NCBI GenBank assembly: GCA_010093685.1
Contig: MU006216.1
Coordinates: 1,067,065 to 1,131,064, forward strand
DNA from: Ophiobolus disseminans
Taxonomy: Eukaryota; Ascomycota; Dothideomycetes; Pleosporales; Phaeosphaeriaceae
Direction of reading: 5' to 3'
Length of the DNA stretch: 64,000 nucleotides
Below, piece after piece: positions 35,106 through 45,513 of this stretch. Positions within the stretch are counted from its first letter, which is position 1. The number at the start of each line of letters is the position of its first letter. The notes below the pieces were generated by a model. The model made no database searches. It worked only from the letters and a program-made list of their open reading frames with translations, and had not been told where the DNA came from. A program made the position numbers and the translations under genes.

Positions 35106-36119
35106 ATGAAAGAAGCTACGAACTCTGCGGGCCGCAAAATTTCTCTTCTTAACGACCACGAGTCTCCAGTGGCCCCACTCACTCGCCTCCCATCCTTTAC
35201 CCCGTCGCTCCGCTCGCGAACGTCGAGCTACGCAACCTCAACCTCGTCCATTGGTTCGCCGCCCACCCCCCAGCTCGTGCGCAGCAACTCCTCCGACTCC
35301 ATGGACATGACGCCCTCGCCAATCACTCCAGACTTCTCCGTCAACGACCACGAGCAGTTTTCGCATCCGGGCTTTTTCGCAGGCCAGCACCATCACCCGC
35401 AGCCGCCTAAAGAAATGGATACCGGTGCCTATCAAATGTTGCCATTCCGCCAGGCCCAACCACAGTCGCAGTCCGTCTACTATGCGCAGCAAGCGCTCCC
35501 GCAGCACCCTGGTGTTGTCGCCCCACCGCCAGTCGCAGCGGCAGCCAACGGGCGGCCGAGGAAGAACCAGTACCCGTGCCCCCTGGCCAAGCAAGAAAAC
35601 TGCCACGACTTCTTCACCACCTCGGGCCACGCTGCACGCCACTCCAAGAAGCACACGGGCCGGAAGGATGCCATCTGTCCAGAGTGCAACAAGGCCTTTA
35701 CCCGCAAAGACAACATGGAGCAGCATCGTCGCACACACAAGGGTGGCCGAAGCGGCGCCAAGACCGCCAGCGACCGGAGCGTGAAGAAGGCCAAGACCAG
35801 AGAGTCGCAGCGACCCAAGCTCTCGCCGGTGCAGTCTACATCGCCTGGCTTGTCCGCTACGCCCATGGTGGATCCATCACTCTCAGCCAGCCCCACAGGA
35901 TCCTATTTGAGCCAGCCCGCCCAGTCCCCTTCGGCTTATATGCACCAGCCCGTGCCAGGATCTCAGTTCATGGACTTTGAGCAGCGGAATTATCCAGACC
36001 CGACTGCGTTCGCCATGTCTTACCACCCCTTCGGCCACCCCCCACCTCCATCCAATGACCACGATGGCCTCAATGCTCTGGCTACCGCCGCAAGCGATTC
36101 TCGGACGTTTACTCAGTAG
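35106..36119 (+). CDS. C2H2 zinc-finger transcription factor
   Basis: Single exon, 337 aa from the ATG at 35106 (context AAAATGA); an upstream in-frame ATG at 35022 would add 28 residues. Two adjacent zinc fingers occupy about aa 156-211. The first is atypical, with seven residues between its cysteines (CPLAKQENC, then SGHAARHSKKH); the second is canonical (CPECNKAF, then RKDNMEQHRRTH). A basic tail SVKKAKTRESQRPK follows and may be a nuclear localisation signal. Both flanks are Ser/Pro/Gln-rich and disordered, as in activation regions. The finger pair with the SGHAARH..H and FTRKDNM blocks resembles the Aspergillus conidiation regulator FlbC group, but similarity outside the fingers cannot be judged, so no symbol is given. 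It stands alone between two long gene-poor stretches. Confidence 0.88.
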   Translation: MKEATNSAGRKISLLNDHESPVAPLTRLPSFTPSLRSRTSSYATSTSSIGSPPTPQLVRSNSSDSMDMTPSPITPDFSVNDHEQFSHPGFFAGQHHHPQPPKEMDTGAYQMLPFRQAQPQSQSVYYAQQALPQHPGVVAPPPVAAAANGRPRKNQYPCPLAKQENCHDFFTTSGHAARHSKKHTGRKDAICPECNKAFTRKDNMEQHRRTHKGGRSGAKTASDRSVKKAKTRESQRPKLSPVQSTSPGLSATPMVDPSLSASPTGSYLSQPAQSPSAYMHQPVPGSQFMDFEQRNYPDPTAFAMSYHPFGHPPPPSNDHDGLNALATAASDSRTFTQ

Positions 36120-36556
36120 AAGCTTATAATTCCCATTGAGGAGATTCATTTCACCACATTGTCATCTCATTGTTTCGGCGTTCAAAATCGCTGTGTACGG
36201 AAGATATACGGATGCCGTCATGGCTACGACTGGAACCTGGCGTTTACTGAGGTTGGTGTTTTGTGGCACAGCCTGGTCATATTCTATTGTGTATTCTACT
36301 TTTACGGCCGCTTTTACCTCGATATTTTCTCGCCTCCTGTTTGCTGTACTTTCTAGCATGCGACATGGCCCGTCCTTTTGGCTTTTTCTCACGAATGGCC
36401 ATGGTGGTGCGAGGCAAACGCATCCCATTGTAGGGCACCGGCTATGGATATATGGATACCCGCCCTCGAGGCACCTGCGAGTGTTTTATACTGCCTGATC
36501 GGAAAGCCGATTCGGGCAGCAACCACTACATCAGGTAGATGGTTGCATCTACAATC

Positions 36557-36562
36557 AATAAA
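36557..36562 (+). terminator. possible polyadenylation signal of the C2H2 gene
   Basis: AATAAA in an AT-rich context 438 bp after the stop codon. This long 3' UTR is plausible for a regulatory gene, but the assignment is only positional. Confidence 0.3.
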
Positions 36563-37013
36563 TTATAACTCAAACAACTTCAGTTGCCTCTCATGTTCCT
36601 CTGTGCTGATGGACCTTGTGTCTATTCACAGCCCTTAAGGTATAGATCATGCTCTGACAAAAACATTGACGACTTCAGGATGTGTTTACATGGTGCGCAT
36701 GCTCCCACCTCACCGCGAGCCCCTCCCCCCGAGATAGTCAGTAAGAGGTCCCGTTCAAGCTCGGAGACCCCGCAGCCTTCATCTGTGGTTCGGGTCGACG
36801 AAACTATCCAATCTATCCCATGGTCTGACCAACCTCTGCAGAACACACAACCGAAACTTTAATCTCCCAACCGCCGCAGCGACAACGAATGACAGCATTT
36901 GCAAGCCCGCAACAGCAACGACCTTGATGAGGGGCGTCCGCGGATGCCTGCATCCAGATGCGGTCGTCCAACGGGCCTTGGCTCTCAACAGTCGAACCTT
37001 ACGTTACGGCAAC

Positions 37014-37113
37014 GCGATAATATCGCACTAGTCTAAAGACCGCCCGAGGGTCTGCAGACCCTGCAGTGCAGTGACCGATCCACAAGGCGGATCTCCCGGG
37101 GTGTCCGGGAGAT
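37014..37113. repeat. cluster of three palindromic elements
   Basis: Within 100 bp: GCGATA/TATCGC around one base (37014-37026), the perfect 14-bp palindrome GGGTCTGCAGACCC (37048-37061), and the hairpin ATCTCCCGG (37091-37099) / CCGGGAGAT (37105-37113) with a 5-base loop. No coding sequence spans them. Confidence 0.75.
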
Positions 37114-37650
37114 GGAAAAGACTCCGGTGCTAGTGATTGGGCGCTTACCGAACTCTATGTGAACTGCATGTTTATTGCACATGTGCCTCTAGAGAAACCA
37201 CCCCTCAATGCAAACTTTGGCTTTGCTAATGGCGTTGTTTGGAGGCGAGCGCCGCTGCGCGGAAAGAGCTTCGGAAAATGCGCCTTCCCTCATCAGTTGG
37301 GTGTGACGTCAGAATCAGTTCACAATGCTCGCTCTGCCTTCCCTCCATTCCAGAATCGCACCGTTTCGATGCCTTGGAGACGGTCCTTCTCACGGCGCCA
37401 CGATCGGGTGGTTATGCCGCCTGCAAACATTCATTCCCGTCGATCACCACCACGAAATAACAACATCTACTTTGCGGCAACGGCTGCGGACGCGAACCAG
37501 GGTTCAGGGTACACGGCCCTATTATGAGTTGGGAAGTCGTGCCACTACTGCTGTTCATCTACCCTGCTGCGGCACGGCGGAAGCGGCAGCGTAGCCTCGA
37601 GAACTCTGTGGTTGCGACTTGTCATCTTCTCGCACTGTGCGCCGCCACCA

Positions 37651-37683
37651 CTCCACAGCTACTCCACAGCTACTCCACAACTA
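37651..37683 (+). repeat. 11-bp tandem repeat, three copies
   Basis: CTCCACAGCTA twice followed by CTCCACAACTA (one mismatch), ending in CTC. Confidence 0.85.
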
Positions 37684-38612
37684 CTCTTTCCGGTGCGAAT
37701 ACGAGCGTCGTGACACTCTGCGGCATTTGAATGCCACCGAATAGATGCCCGAGCCAAACACCCTTCCAGTCCGGACGCGATAAAGTTACTGGCTCTATGA
37801 ATCAATAGAGCTCAAACGCTATCTTAAACGTTCTCAGCATTACGAAAGGCCTGAGACCCCTTTCAAAAAGCTCTGAGCAATATCAATGCTCAAGGATAGT
37901 TCTGCCAAGCCACTTCAAGGAGCCTGCACTGTCCTCAGCTCTTCCTCTTCGAAGCCATTCGATTGACTTCGTTGTGGGAGCGTGTTGCGCGACGCAATAA
38001 ACCAAACACAGGACCACGTTTCGCGTGGCTTGAGCGGAATTGCGGGTGGACCCATCATGTTGTATCACGTCGTTTATCTGCCTGCAGATCTGTATACAGG
38101 TAAGACAGCATGTCTCATGGCTGTTGCGGGGTAATGAGCGGAGACTTCCTGGTACACCACATGAAAAGATACAGGTCAGTGTTTCAGGACACGACGTGCA
38201 TGTCCAAAGATACCCTTCACGATCACCGCAGCATATGATTATTTTGGTCCATAATTGACGGCTGGACGGACTCTCATATACAAGTCGTGTTGAGAAAGTT
38301 TTGAGAGGCGCTGTACATATGGGTTGACATTAGATGACTCAGCTTCCAACACCAAGTTTGCAATCCTTGGGCTCATCCGTCCCATTCAAAGAGTCATCCT
38401 CCAAAGCAAAATGAGAACGCCATGTGCTCTCCTTACACAGTTGCGGGTGGCAACGTGCAACATTGTGCCGTTTCGCAACACGAAAACCCTTCGATATCTG
38501 GTAGCGGAGCGCCTGCTGTACCATACTAATTTGCTGACGGCAGATGTGGGTCGAGGGCTCCCTTTCTTCTTCCCCCTAGTGCCAAAGGGTGTGAAGAGAA
38601 GTCTTTTTCGGA

Positions 38613-38640
38613 GTGGTTCTGCACGTCCTCGCAGAACCAC
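38613..38640. repeat. perfect hairpin, 10-bp stem
   Basis: GTGGTTCTGC at 38613-38622 pairs exactly with GCAGAACCAC at 38631-38640 across the 8-base loop ACGTCCTC. Confidence 0.85.
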
Positions 38641-39217
38641 GACCATCATAACTCTAGTACTACTCCCATGACTCCAAACAGGGACCTCCTGGTCAGTCTT
38701 CGTTTCGACATTTGAGGCCAGGCCCACTGTAAGACGAGATCCAATTGTTTCTCCACATACCGGATCTCAACAAGCCATGCATAACCTGTCACTTCCCGAA
38801 GTGCACTCGCATCCTGCAAGGTCGACTGCTGTCAATGTTGTACCCTGACTTGGAGAAGTCTCGACGTGCGCTGCGTCACTGTGGCTGTTACAGCCATCAT
38901 GTCGTGTAGACTAGAAGCGAGCGGATCAGCATCCCGTGCTCAGTGTTGTAAGAGTTGGAGCATGGCATGTCTTACTCAACGTGGTCTTGAGATGAATGGA
39001 AATGGATGGTACCTGAGTCAACGAGATGCAGTACCCTCGATTCCAAGTAGACATGCTGGAACAGACAATCTCGACAGAGCAACACCCGGTTCCCGACTGA
39101 CACCAAAGAAGAGATCGATAATCTAACTATTGGGTAGGACACAACCATTGTCACATCAAAACATGATGAATCCTAAAATTGACAACAGTCATCCACAACA
39201 CACACCGGTGAACCACT

Positions 39218-39835
39218 CTACACTATAGTCTTCGCCGTCCCATTCCCCTTCAACCACGGACACAAACTATCCCTATTATTCGGATCCATATACGGCGACT
39301 CGCCCGCAGGTATAGGAACCGCCCCCGTTCCCGCATTCCTGCCCTCCCTATCCACACAATACGTCATACCACACGCGCTCTGCGGGCCCCTATTCCCACA
39401 CGCCCCAAACGTCAACTTCGCAACACTGTAGAAGCCCCACCCGCTGTCCGGATCCGTGTAATACCCATCCTCATAGAAGCGCCACGCATCCACCACCGTG
39501 TCGTCGCTGAACTTGGAGCTGCGTGTGCCGTCGAGCCAGTGCACGATGCCACGCATCTTGTAAGGTATGTCGTACACGCAGTTCCAGTTGTAGATGCGCA
39601 GTTGGAAACAGGTGCCGTCGGCGAAGGTTTGCTGGAGCGCCGGGCCGTTGGACCAGCCGTGTGTGCCGTTGACGTCGGGGTGCGAGAGCAGGTAGGTGCG
39701 GAAGGTGGAGAATTTTTGGGACCAGGGGATGAGGGTTGCGTTGGGGGTCGGGGATGGGGTGGCTTGAGGGAAGGCGGTGATGAGTGTGGGGGTGAGGAGG
39801 AGGCTGCTGAGCAGAGTTAGGGGAGATGTCCACAT
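39218..39835 (-). CDS. small secreted protein, effector-like
   Basis: Single exon, 205 aa. Residues 1-21 form a clear signal peptide (MWTSPLTLLSSLLLTPTLITA, cut before FPQATPSPTPN), followed by a short Pro/Thr-rich linker. The mature part has six cysteines (in GTCFQL, NWNCVYD, GACGN, SACGM, TYCVD and SLCPW), enough for three disulfides, and is rich in aromatic residues (WGFYS, WRFYEDGYYTD). There is no membrane segment and no domain I recognise. Size, secretion and cysteine content match the usual description of candidate effectors of plant-associated fungi, but a secreted enzyme or adhesin is equally open. It lies downstream of gpn1 on the same strand with a 1.1-kb gap, and next to gene-poor DNA. 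Confidence 0.75.
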   Translation of the reverse strand: MWTSPLTLLSSLLLTPTLITAFPQATPSPTPNATLIPWSQKFSTFRTYLLSHPDVNGTHGWSNGPALQQTFADGTCFQLRIYNWNCVYDIPYKMRGIVHWLDGTRSSKFSDDTVVDAWRFYEDGYYTDPDSGWGFYSVAKLTFGACGNRGPQSACGMTYCVDREGRNAGTGAVPIPAGESPYMDPNNRDSLCPWLKGNGTAKTIV

Positions 39836-40935
39836 TGTGTCTTGCTTTTTTTTGCTGGATTGCGGAATGAGTGTGATACACTTTGTTATGTTGCCTCGTT
39901 GTTTTCGGTCGCTCGTTCGTCATAAGGTAGGTATTAAGCTTAAAGCATCTCTAGACCTAACATACCCCAAACCCTCATATTCTACCGCAAAGTAATCTGC
40001 TGACGGTGCATTCGTTTGATGCCCACACTCCCTAGAATGTTGAAATATTATTGGCGCAACAATACTGGCCGCGTAACCTTGTCTCACTTTTCCCAAAAAT
40101 ATGTGCGGTTGATATTGCGCGGTTGTATAAATTAATTTAAATCAACACCCGACAACAGGCAGTAAGTAGCGTAACGAGCTCTGTCAATGCTTTACAACTA
40201 GTAAATGATTAAGTTTGAGGCAGCTTTTCTTTCTACCATATTTTGGTTACAGCGCAGTGTCCAAATGTTTGTGTGTCCTTCACACAAGACAATAAAATTC
40301 AAGCGCCGTTCCAAAGACATCTTACGGGGTCGACATGTAGTATCACCAACGAAGTAGCATGTTATCAAGCGTTACACGTGGATGCAGAGTACTAAACCCC
40401 CAAGTCACGCAAGGCACACTCATAGACGCAGGACAGACTGCATTGCCTCAAACTGACAGCACACTAGACTCAGTGCAACTCATCTCTTCCCTGCATGTTT
40501 ATTATCGTCTCGCTACCGATCTTTCCCTGCCCTGCAGCCGCGCAAATGCCGTACGACGTTCGCTCTCGCTTAAAACGAAGAATTGCATACCCCCACCGCC
40601 AACGTCTCAGATAAGTCGAACGCGTGGAGGAGTCCGTGGGCGGAAGCGGGCAGGTGTGAATGGTGTCATGTATATTGTGACATGCTCTTTTTGAAGATGA
40701 CGGCATGAGCTGTGTAGTATGAAACTCGAAAACACAGACACCACGTTTCCGCTTCTCACTGCTGCGGCCCGCCTGCGCATATTCTGTAGTCGTTTTCTCG
40801 CTCAACAGCATACTCCTTGCATGCGAGCCTCTTCCGAAAAGTGCGCGTAAACCAGGGTTCGGGAAGCGAGGTCGCCTTTCGTGTCGCAAGGAAGCTGTCG
40901 ATTCTCGCCGTTGGGTCTCCTTGCATGTGGGAAGC
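39836..40935. other. intergenic region upstream of the small secreted protein gene
   Basis: 1.1 kb, AT-rich in its first half (39900-40330), with no supported gene. The minus-strand frame at 40470-41054 overlaps the end of gpn1 in another frame and is rejected. Confidence 0.5.
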
Positions 40936-42222
40936 TCAACCGAATTTTGCAGCCTGCATGTAGCGAGCGAAACTCTGGTCCTCGTCTTGTCCGCCACTGT
41001 TGTCGCGCAGCGCTTGCTGATATCTCGATTGCAGATTTGTGTCCGGGCCGTCACTGTCGTCGTCTTCGTGGTTTTGGTACTCTTGCATGTCGTCGTCCGA
41101 GTCAGACTCTTCGACGTCGCTGACAGTCTCAGGTTCCTCCTTCTTTGGGCGTGATTTCGGTTTCGTGCCTGCGCCGCCGACTTTCATGTCTTTCATTAGC
41201 TTGTCGAGTTCGCGCTGACGAGTGACTTCCTTCTCTTTCTCGCGGTCTGCGCGGCGGCGCTCGAGCTCGGGTTGGTAATCGCGTTCAAACTCTTCCTTCT
41301 TTTCTTGCACTCCGCGGAAGAAGTCATCCATGCCATCGCCGGTCATTGCGCTTACACCAACGACGCTCAAGTGCTTGTAAAACTCCTCAAGAACGAGAGA
41401 CATGCTGTTTAGTAAGCTGCTCATGTATCCACTTCCGCCCCCGCTACCGCCAAACGTCCCGTCCTCTTCTTCTTTCTGTAGAGCCGCTTGGAAGGCCTCA
41501 AAGTCTGTCATCCACGTCTTGGCAAATTCGGCGTCTTGTGCGTCCGTCTTGTTGAAGACCAAGATCATAGGAAGTTTGGTCTTGTAGAGGATTGAGCAAG
41601 CGTACAACATGTTGGACATGAACGTGCTCGTGCTCGTCGTCCGCGGGGTGTCGATGATATATGCGATGACTGTTGGGAATGTGCTGGCTAAACTTGATAG
41701 AAGGATCTCTCCACTGGCCGACCAGACGAATACCTCAATCTGACCGGGCGTATCAACTAGGATGTGCTTGACTTGTTGTTGCTGTGCCGGTGCTGCTGCC
41801 TTCTCCTTGCCACTGTTGGTCATGAACTCCACTGTCGTCTGCTCAGCCTCTTTGACCGGCGCTGGCGGCTGCGTCCTCTTCTCCAGTAACGCGATGACCT
41901 GATCGATCTTTGTGCTGAAGAGGTTCAAGCTGGTCAGGATACCTCCGTTGGGCCCCAGATTAAACTGCTTCATGACCTCCTTGTAGTTGACGCTATCACG
42001 GATATCGATGTTGGGTGTGAATGGGACATGGTGCACGGCAGGGTCGAGGTTGATGATGTACGGCGGGGTGGGCGATGTCTTGGACACGGAGGGCTCGGCT
42101 TTGGTGGGGTCGGGGTGGGTGTAGATGTGCGATACAAGGCGCTGCATAAAGGTCGTCTTGCCACTGCCGGCCATGCCCACGCACACCACGGCGACTGGAG
42201 AGTTGGGCTTGTAAGCGGACAT
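40936..42222 (-). CDS. npa3: GPN-loop GTPase 1 (Npa3/XAB1)
   Basis: Single exon, 428 aa. GPN1/Npa3 GTPases chaperone assembly and nuclear import of RNA polymerase II. The P-loop is GMAGSGKTT (aa 16-24), the diagnostic GPN motif sits in LGPNGGI (aa 89-95), the G3-type motif is VDTPGQIE, and the guanine-specificity motif is FNKTD. A catalytic-domain extension (about aa 36-54, THPDPTKAEPSVSKTSPTPP) lies between the P-loop helix and the NLDPAV motif and seems longer than usual. The C-terminal tail is a charged coiled-coil-like region (ELERRRADREKEKEVTRQRE) followed by an acidic end. It is divergent from cwf19 with only 299 bp between start codons. Confidence 0.95.
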   Translation of the reverse strand: MSAYKPNSPVAVVCVGMAGSGKTTFMQRLVSHIYTHPDPTKAEPSVSKTSPTPPYIINLDPAVHHVPFTPNIDIRDSVNYKEVMKQFNLGPNGGILTSLNLFSTKIDQVIALLEKRTQPPAPVKEAEQTTVEFMTNSGKEKAAAPAQQQQVKHILVDTPGQIEVFVWSASGEILLSSLASTFPTVIAYIIDTPRTTSTSTFMSNMLYACSILYKTKLPMILVFNKTDAQDAEFAKTWMTDFEAFQAALQKEEEDGTFGGSGGGSGYMSSLLNSMSLVLEEFYKHLSVVGVSAMTGDGMDDFFRGVQEKKEEFERDYQPELERRRADREKEKEVTRQRELDKLMKDMKVGGAGTKPKSRPKKEEPETVSDVEESDSDDDMQEYQNHEDDDSDGPDTNLQSRYQQALRDNSGGQDEDQSFARYMQAAKFG

Positions 42223-42521
42223 GGTGAGTGATAGTCTTGGTGTTGAACTTCCAGGCTGTTGCGGAGTATCTGCTATGAAGCGTCGTCGCAGATATCCTTC
42301 TCGGATGATGCAAAGGTGTTGATGTCGTCAGGTTAAAGGAGCGTAGTGTTTGGCGTCTAAGCAGGGCGGAGGTGAGTGAACGCGTCGGAAATTCTTTGGC
42401 GGGGCCGTCGCGCTAGCAATGCGTGATGTCAATTGTCAAAGCTCCCAACTCTGCGAAACCTCCGTTACGCTGCAGACCCTCGCCATTCACATTCACTCCA
42501 CGAATTGAGGCTACGTCCACA
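42223..42521. promoter_or_regulatory. divergent promoter of gpn1/npa3 and cwf19
   Basis: 299 bp separate the two start codons, so both promoters and both leaders must lie here or overlap. No TATA box is seen, in keeping with two housekeeping genes. Confidence 0.5.
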
Positions 42522-44774
42522 ATGGGCCTGGAAGACTTCGAGAAAGAGCTAGCAGCAAGCAAGAGCAAGGACGACAAGAAGCGCGACCGGAGTCGGAGTC
42601 GCGACAGGCCCCATCGCTCCAAGGTAAGCATCGAGTCTCGAGGTGGATGGGCATGCTGAGGTTTGAACTGACCGTCATAGGACAAGGATCGCGAACATCG
42701 ACGCAAGCAACACTCCTCGCGCCATTATCACGACGAAAAGGATCGAGACGACCGTCACAGGCACAAGCGATCGCGACACGACCAAGAGACTTCCGAAGAG
42801 CGCGCACGGAGGAAGAGACAAGAGAAGGACGGCGACAGCGGCCGATCGCATCGAGAGGGCAAAGACCAACCTAGTCGATCACTCTCGGATGATGATGAAG
42901 ATCGCCTGACATCGAAGCGCAAGTCGCGCCACTATCAAGAGGATGAATCGTCTGATGACGATGGGCCCCAAGAGAAGGACTATGCACCACCAGACGATGA
43001 CATCTTGGACCAGCAGCTTAAGGAGGCAGCCGACGCAGACCTACAGCGGGATGACTGGATGAAGGCGCCATCATCCATGGACATTGACTACGTGCAGCGG
43101 AAGAAGAGAGAAGAGAAGTCGACATACGTGAAAGCCTCAGCCGAACAGCAGCATGCACTGAAAATACATCACGCCGAACTCAACCGCCACTTGGCAGACC
43201 TGGAGGTGGATGAACGAAATATCGCAGACGAGCCGGCGCAAAGAGAGGTCAACTACACGTTTGGCGACGCTGGGGCACAATGGCGCATGACGAAGCTAAA
43301 GGGCATCTACCGAGCTGCTGGAGAGAAGAATTGCAGCGTGGAGGAGGTAGCCATGGAGAAGTACGGCGACCTACGCGACTTCGATGAAGCACGAGAGGAG
43401 GAGATCGAGTTAGACCGCAGAAAGATGTATGGCCGGGATTATGTCGGAAAAGAGAAGCCATCCGGGGAGCTATACGAAGAGCGCAGGTTGAAAGCTGGCA
43501 TTCACCGATTACCACGAAAGCAAGACGACGAAGATCTTCCTCACGGGGAAGAGGTGCCAGACCCACGGCCCTCGGCAAATACGGTCGCGCTCAGTCAAAC
43601 GGAGCTGAACAGGCTGAAAGCGCAGATGATGAAGGCGAAGATGAAGAAAGCGTCCAACGCGGCTCAGTTAGAAGCAGAATACAACGCAGCCTTGACGAAC
43701 TCCGCTGGCGGCAAGGAGCGCGATGTGGTCGTTCTGAACGCCATGGACAACCGTATGCTAGCAGGTGGTCGACAAGGTGAAGTCACTGCCATAACAAACA
43801 AACGTGGTCAGGAGCGCGGTCTCGTCAAGGAGAATGAAGACATGAGTATCGACGACATGGTCCGACAGGAACGACGCACGAAGGGTCAGGCAGGAGGCGA
43901 AGGTCTATTGCTTGCCGAAAAGATTGCCAAAGACTCCAAATTCGACAATGACCTCGATTACATCGACGACAATGCGACGAAACTCGCCGCTCGCGCACCC
44001 AAATCTTCGATCAATCTACGCAATACTGCCATCCAAGACTACCAAAAGATGAATCGTATCCTCGACTCCTGCCCCCTCTGCCATCACGAAGATAAATCTC
44101 CGCCACAGCCACCTATCGCTCCAATCGTCTCCCTCGGCACACGCACCTTCCTCACGCTTCCCACCGATCCCGAAATCAGCGACGGAGGCGCCGTCATCGT
44201 ACCCATTGAACACCGCACCAACCTCCTCGAGTGTGACGACGATGAATGGGAAGAGATGCGCAACTTCATGAAGTCCCTCACACGCATGTACCACGACCAG
44301 GGCCGCGACGTCATCTTCTACGAAAACGCCGCAAACCCCGGACGCAAACCACACGCCGCACTCAATGCCGTGCCCATCCCTTTCGAACTCGGCGACACAG
44401 CGCCAGCCTTCTTCCGCGAAGCCATCCTAACTTCTGACAACGAATGGTCCCAGCACAAACCCATCATCGACACCCTGAAAGCGTCACGCTCAGGACAAGG
44501 CAAGCAAGCTTTCCGCCGCAGCTTGGCGAAAGAAATGCCGTACTTCCACGTCTGGTTCGAACTCGACGGCGGAATGGGACACATCGTCGAGGACGAGCGC
44601 AGGTGGCCCCGCGGCGATCTCTTTGCGCGCGAAGTGCTGGGGGGTATGTTGGATGTAGGCATCGAGGTGCAGAAAAGGCAGGGCAAGTGGGTCAAGGGCG
44701 ATAACAGGAGGGTGGAGAAGTGGAGGAAGGGGTGGAGGAAGTTTGATTGGACGAGGGTTCTTACGGAGCAGTGA
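42522..44774 (+). CDS. cwf19: CWF19-like spliceosome-associated protein
   Basis: Two exons (42522-42623 and 42681-44774, 57-nt GTAAGC intron), 731 aa. Cwf19/Cwf19L2 proteins associate with the late spliceosome and are thought to aid intron lariat debranching and turnover. The N-terminus is an Arg/Ser/His/Asp-rich region (SRSRDRPHRSK, HRRKQHSSRHYHDEKDRDD). The middle contains the helical repeats characteristic of the family. The C-terminus carries the two CwfJ domains: a zinc-type CPLCHHE motif, GGAVIVPIEHRTNLLECDDD and a HIT-like stretch with GRKPHAALNAVPIPFELGD, then YFHVWFELDGGMGHIVED and a basic WRKGWRKFDWT end. The start ATG directly follows a short leader and opens MGLEDFEKELAASK. It is divergent from npa3. 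Confidence 0.93.
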
Positions 44775-45513
44775 GGAGTAGTGGAGGGTGAGGAAATGGG
44801 ATAGTTGGAACGGGTGGTCTGGAGTCGGATAGTAAGTGTGGTTAGACGTTCTTCGCTACTTGAGATACTTTCCCACACATCCTCACATATGTAAAATTTA
44901 AATGCGTATCCCATCACTCTTACTTGCTCGCATCGCGAACATCGAACATAGCTACAACTAAGATAGTTGCATTTGCGTTGATAGACTTGTCCGTTTTCGG
45001 CTCAGTAATGCGTTGCGTTTCAGTGTACTAGACCGACTTTCACGCTCTCACTATGCATTCTTCCAGCCTGTCGACGACTTCTAGTTCCACATGTGGGTTG
45101 CAGACGTCACGTGGCTTGTCGAGTGAAGGGTTCAACGGTGGAGGACGTTGTTGCGTTGTTCGTGCGCGAATAGATGATGTTGATTAAGTTAAGTCACGAC
45201 TATTTGGGTTTAGTGAGTGATGTTGAAGTTGAGTGATTGATATTTAAATTGAGTAAATGGTGTTGAAGTTGAGCAGTGTTGAGGTTGAGTGAGTAGTGCC
45301 AGGTAGGAAATCTGGAAGTAAGGCGTAGGCAGTGGGTTTTGTTTGATCATTTATTAGCAGGCAGAGTGACACTTGAGTACATGGGATAAAGTTGGCTGAT
45401 AGGAATTTTAAGTTGAGCGATTAGTTAAAGCTGTGTGAGTAGAGACAGAGTCTTTGGAGAGTATAGTACATAATGCATGTATATATGCTACTAAATGCGT
45501 AAGAGTATCAGCA
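44775..45513. other. intergenic region with minisatellite
   Basis: 739 bp between convergent cwf19 and the rhodopsin-like gene. AT-rich; contains the degenerate ~20-bp tandem repeat at 45218-45293 and a further diverged copy near 45400. No gene seen. Confidence 0.55.
45218..45293 (+). repeat. degenerate minisatellite, four units of 17-20 bp
   Basis: Units at 45218-45237, 45238-45257, 45258-45276 and 45277-45293 follow the consensus TGRTGTTGAAGTTGAGTGA with one to several mismatches each. A related block (TTTTAAGTTGAGCGATTAG) recurs near 45405. Confidence 0.75.

Larger units (their letters stand above)
36120..39217. other. gene-poor region
   Basis: 3.1 kb without a supported gene. Frames of 60-120 codons on both strands (37159-37730 plus, 38324-38671 plus, 38386-38727 minus) overlap one another and show no motifs. 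A frame ending at 36862 (plus) is Ser/Pro-rich and slightly protein-like, but has no start context or splice support. The stretch holds a cluster of palindromes at 37014-37113, an 11-bp tandem repeat at 37651-37683 and a 10-bp-stem hairpin at 38613-38640. Confidence 0.5.

Noticed and set aside
36584..36862. 92-codon plus-strand frame, Ser/Pro-rich
   Set aside because: Slightly protein-like end, but no start context, no splice partner and no domain.
37159..37730. Overlapping plus-strand frames of 66-122 codons
   Set aside because: Three frames open at once, which reflects composition, not coding.
38324..38727. Frames on both strands of about 115 codons
   Set aside because: They overlap on opposite strands and include the hairpin at 38613; no motifs.
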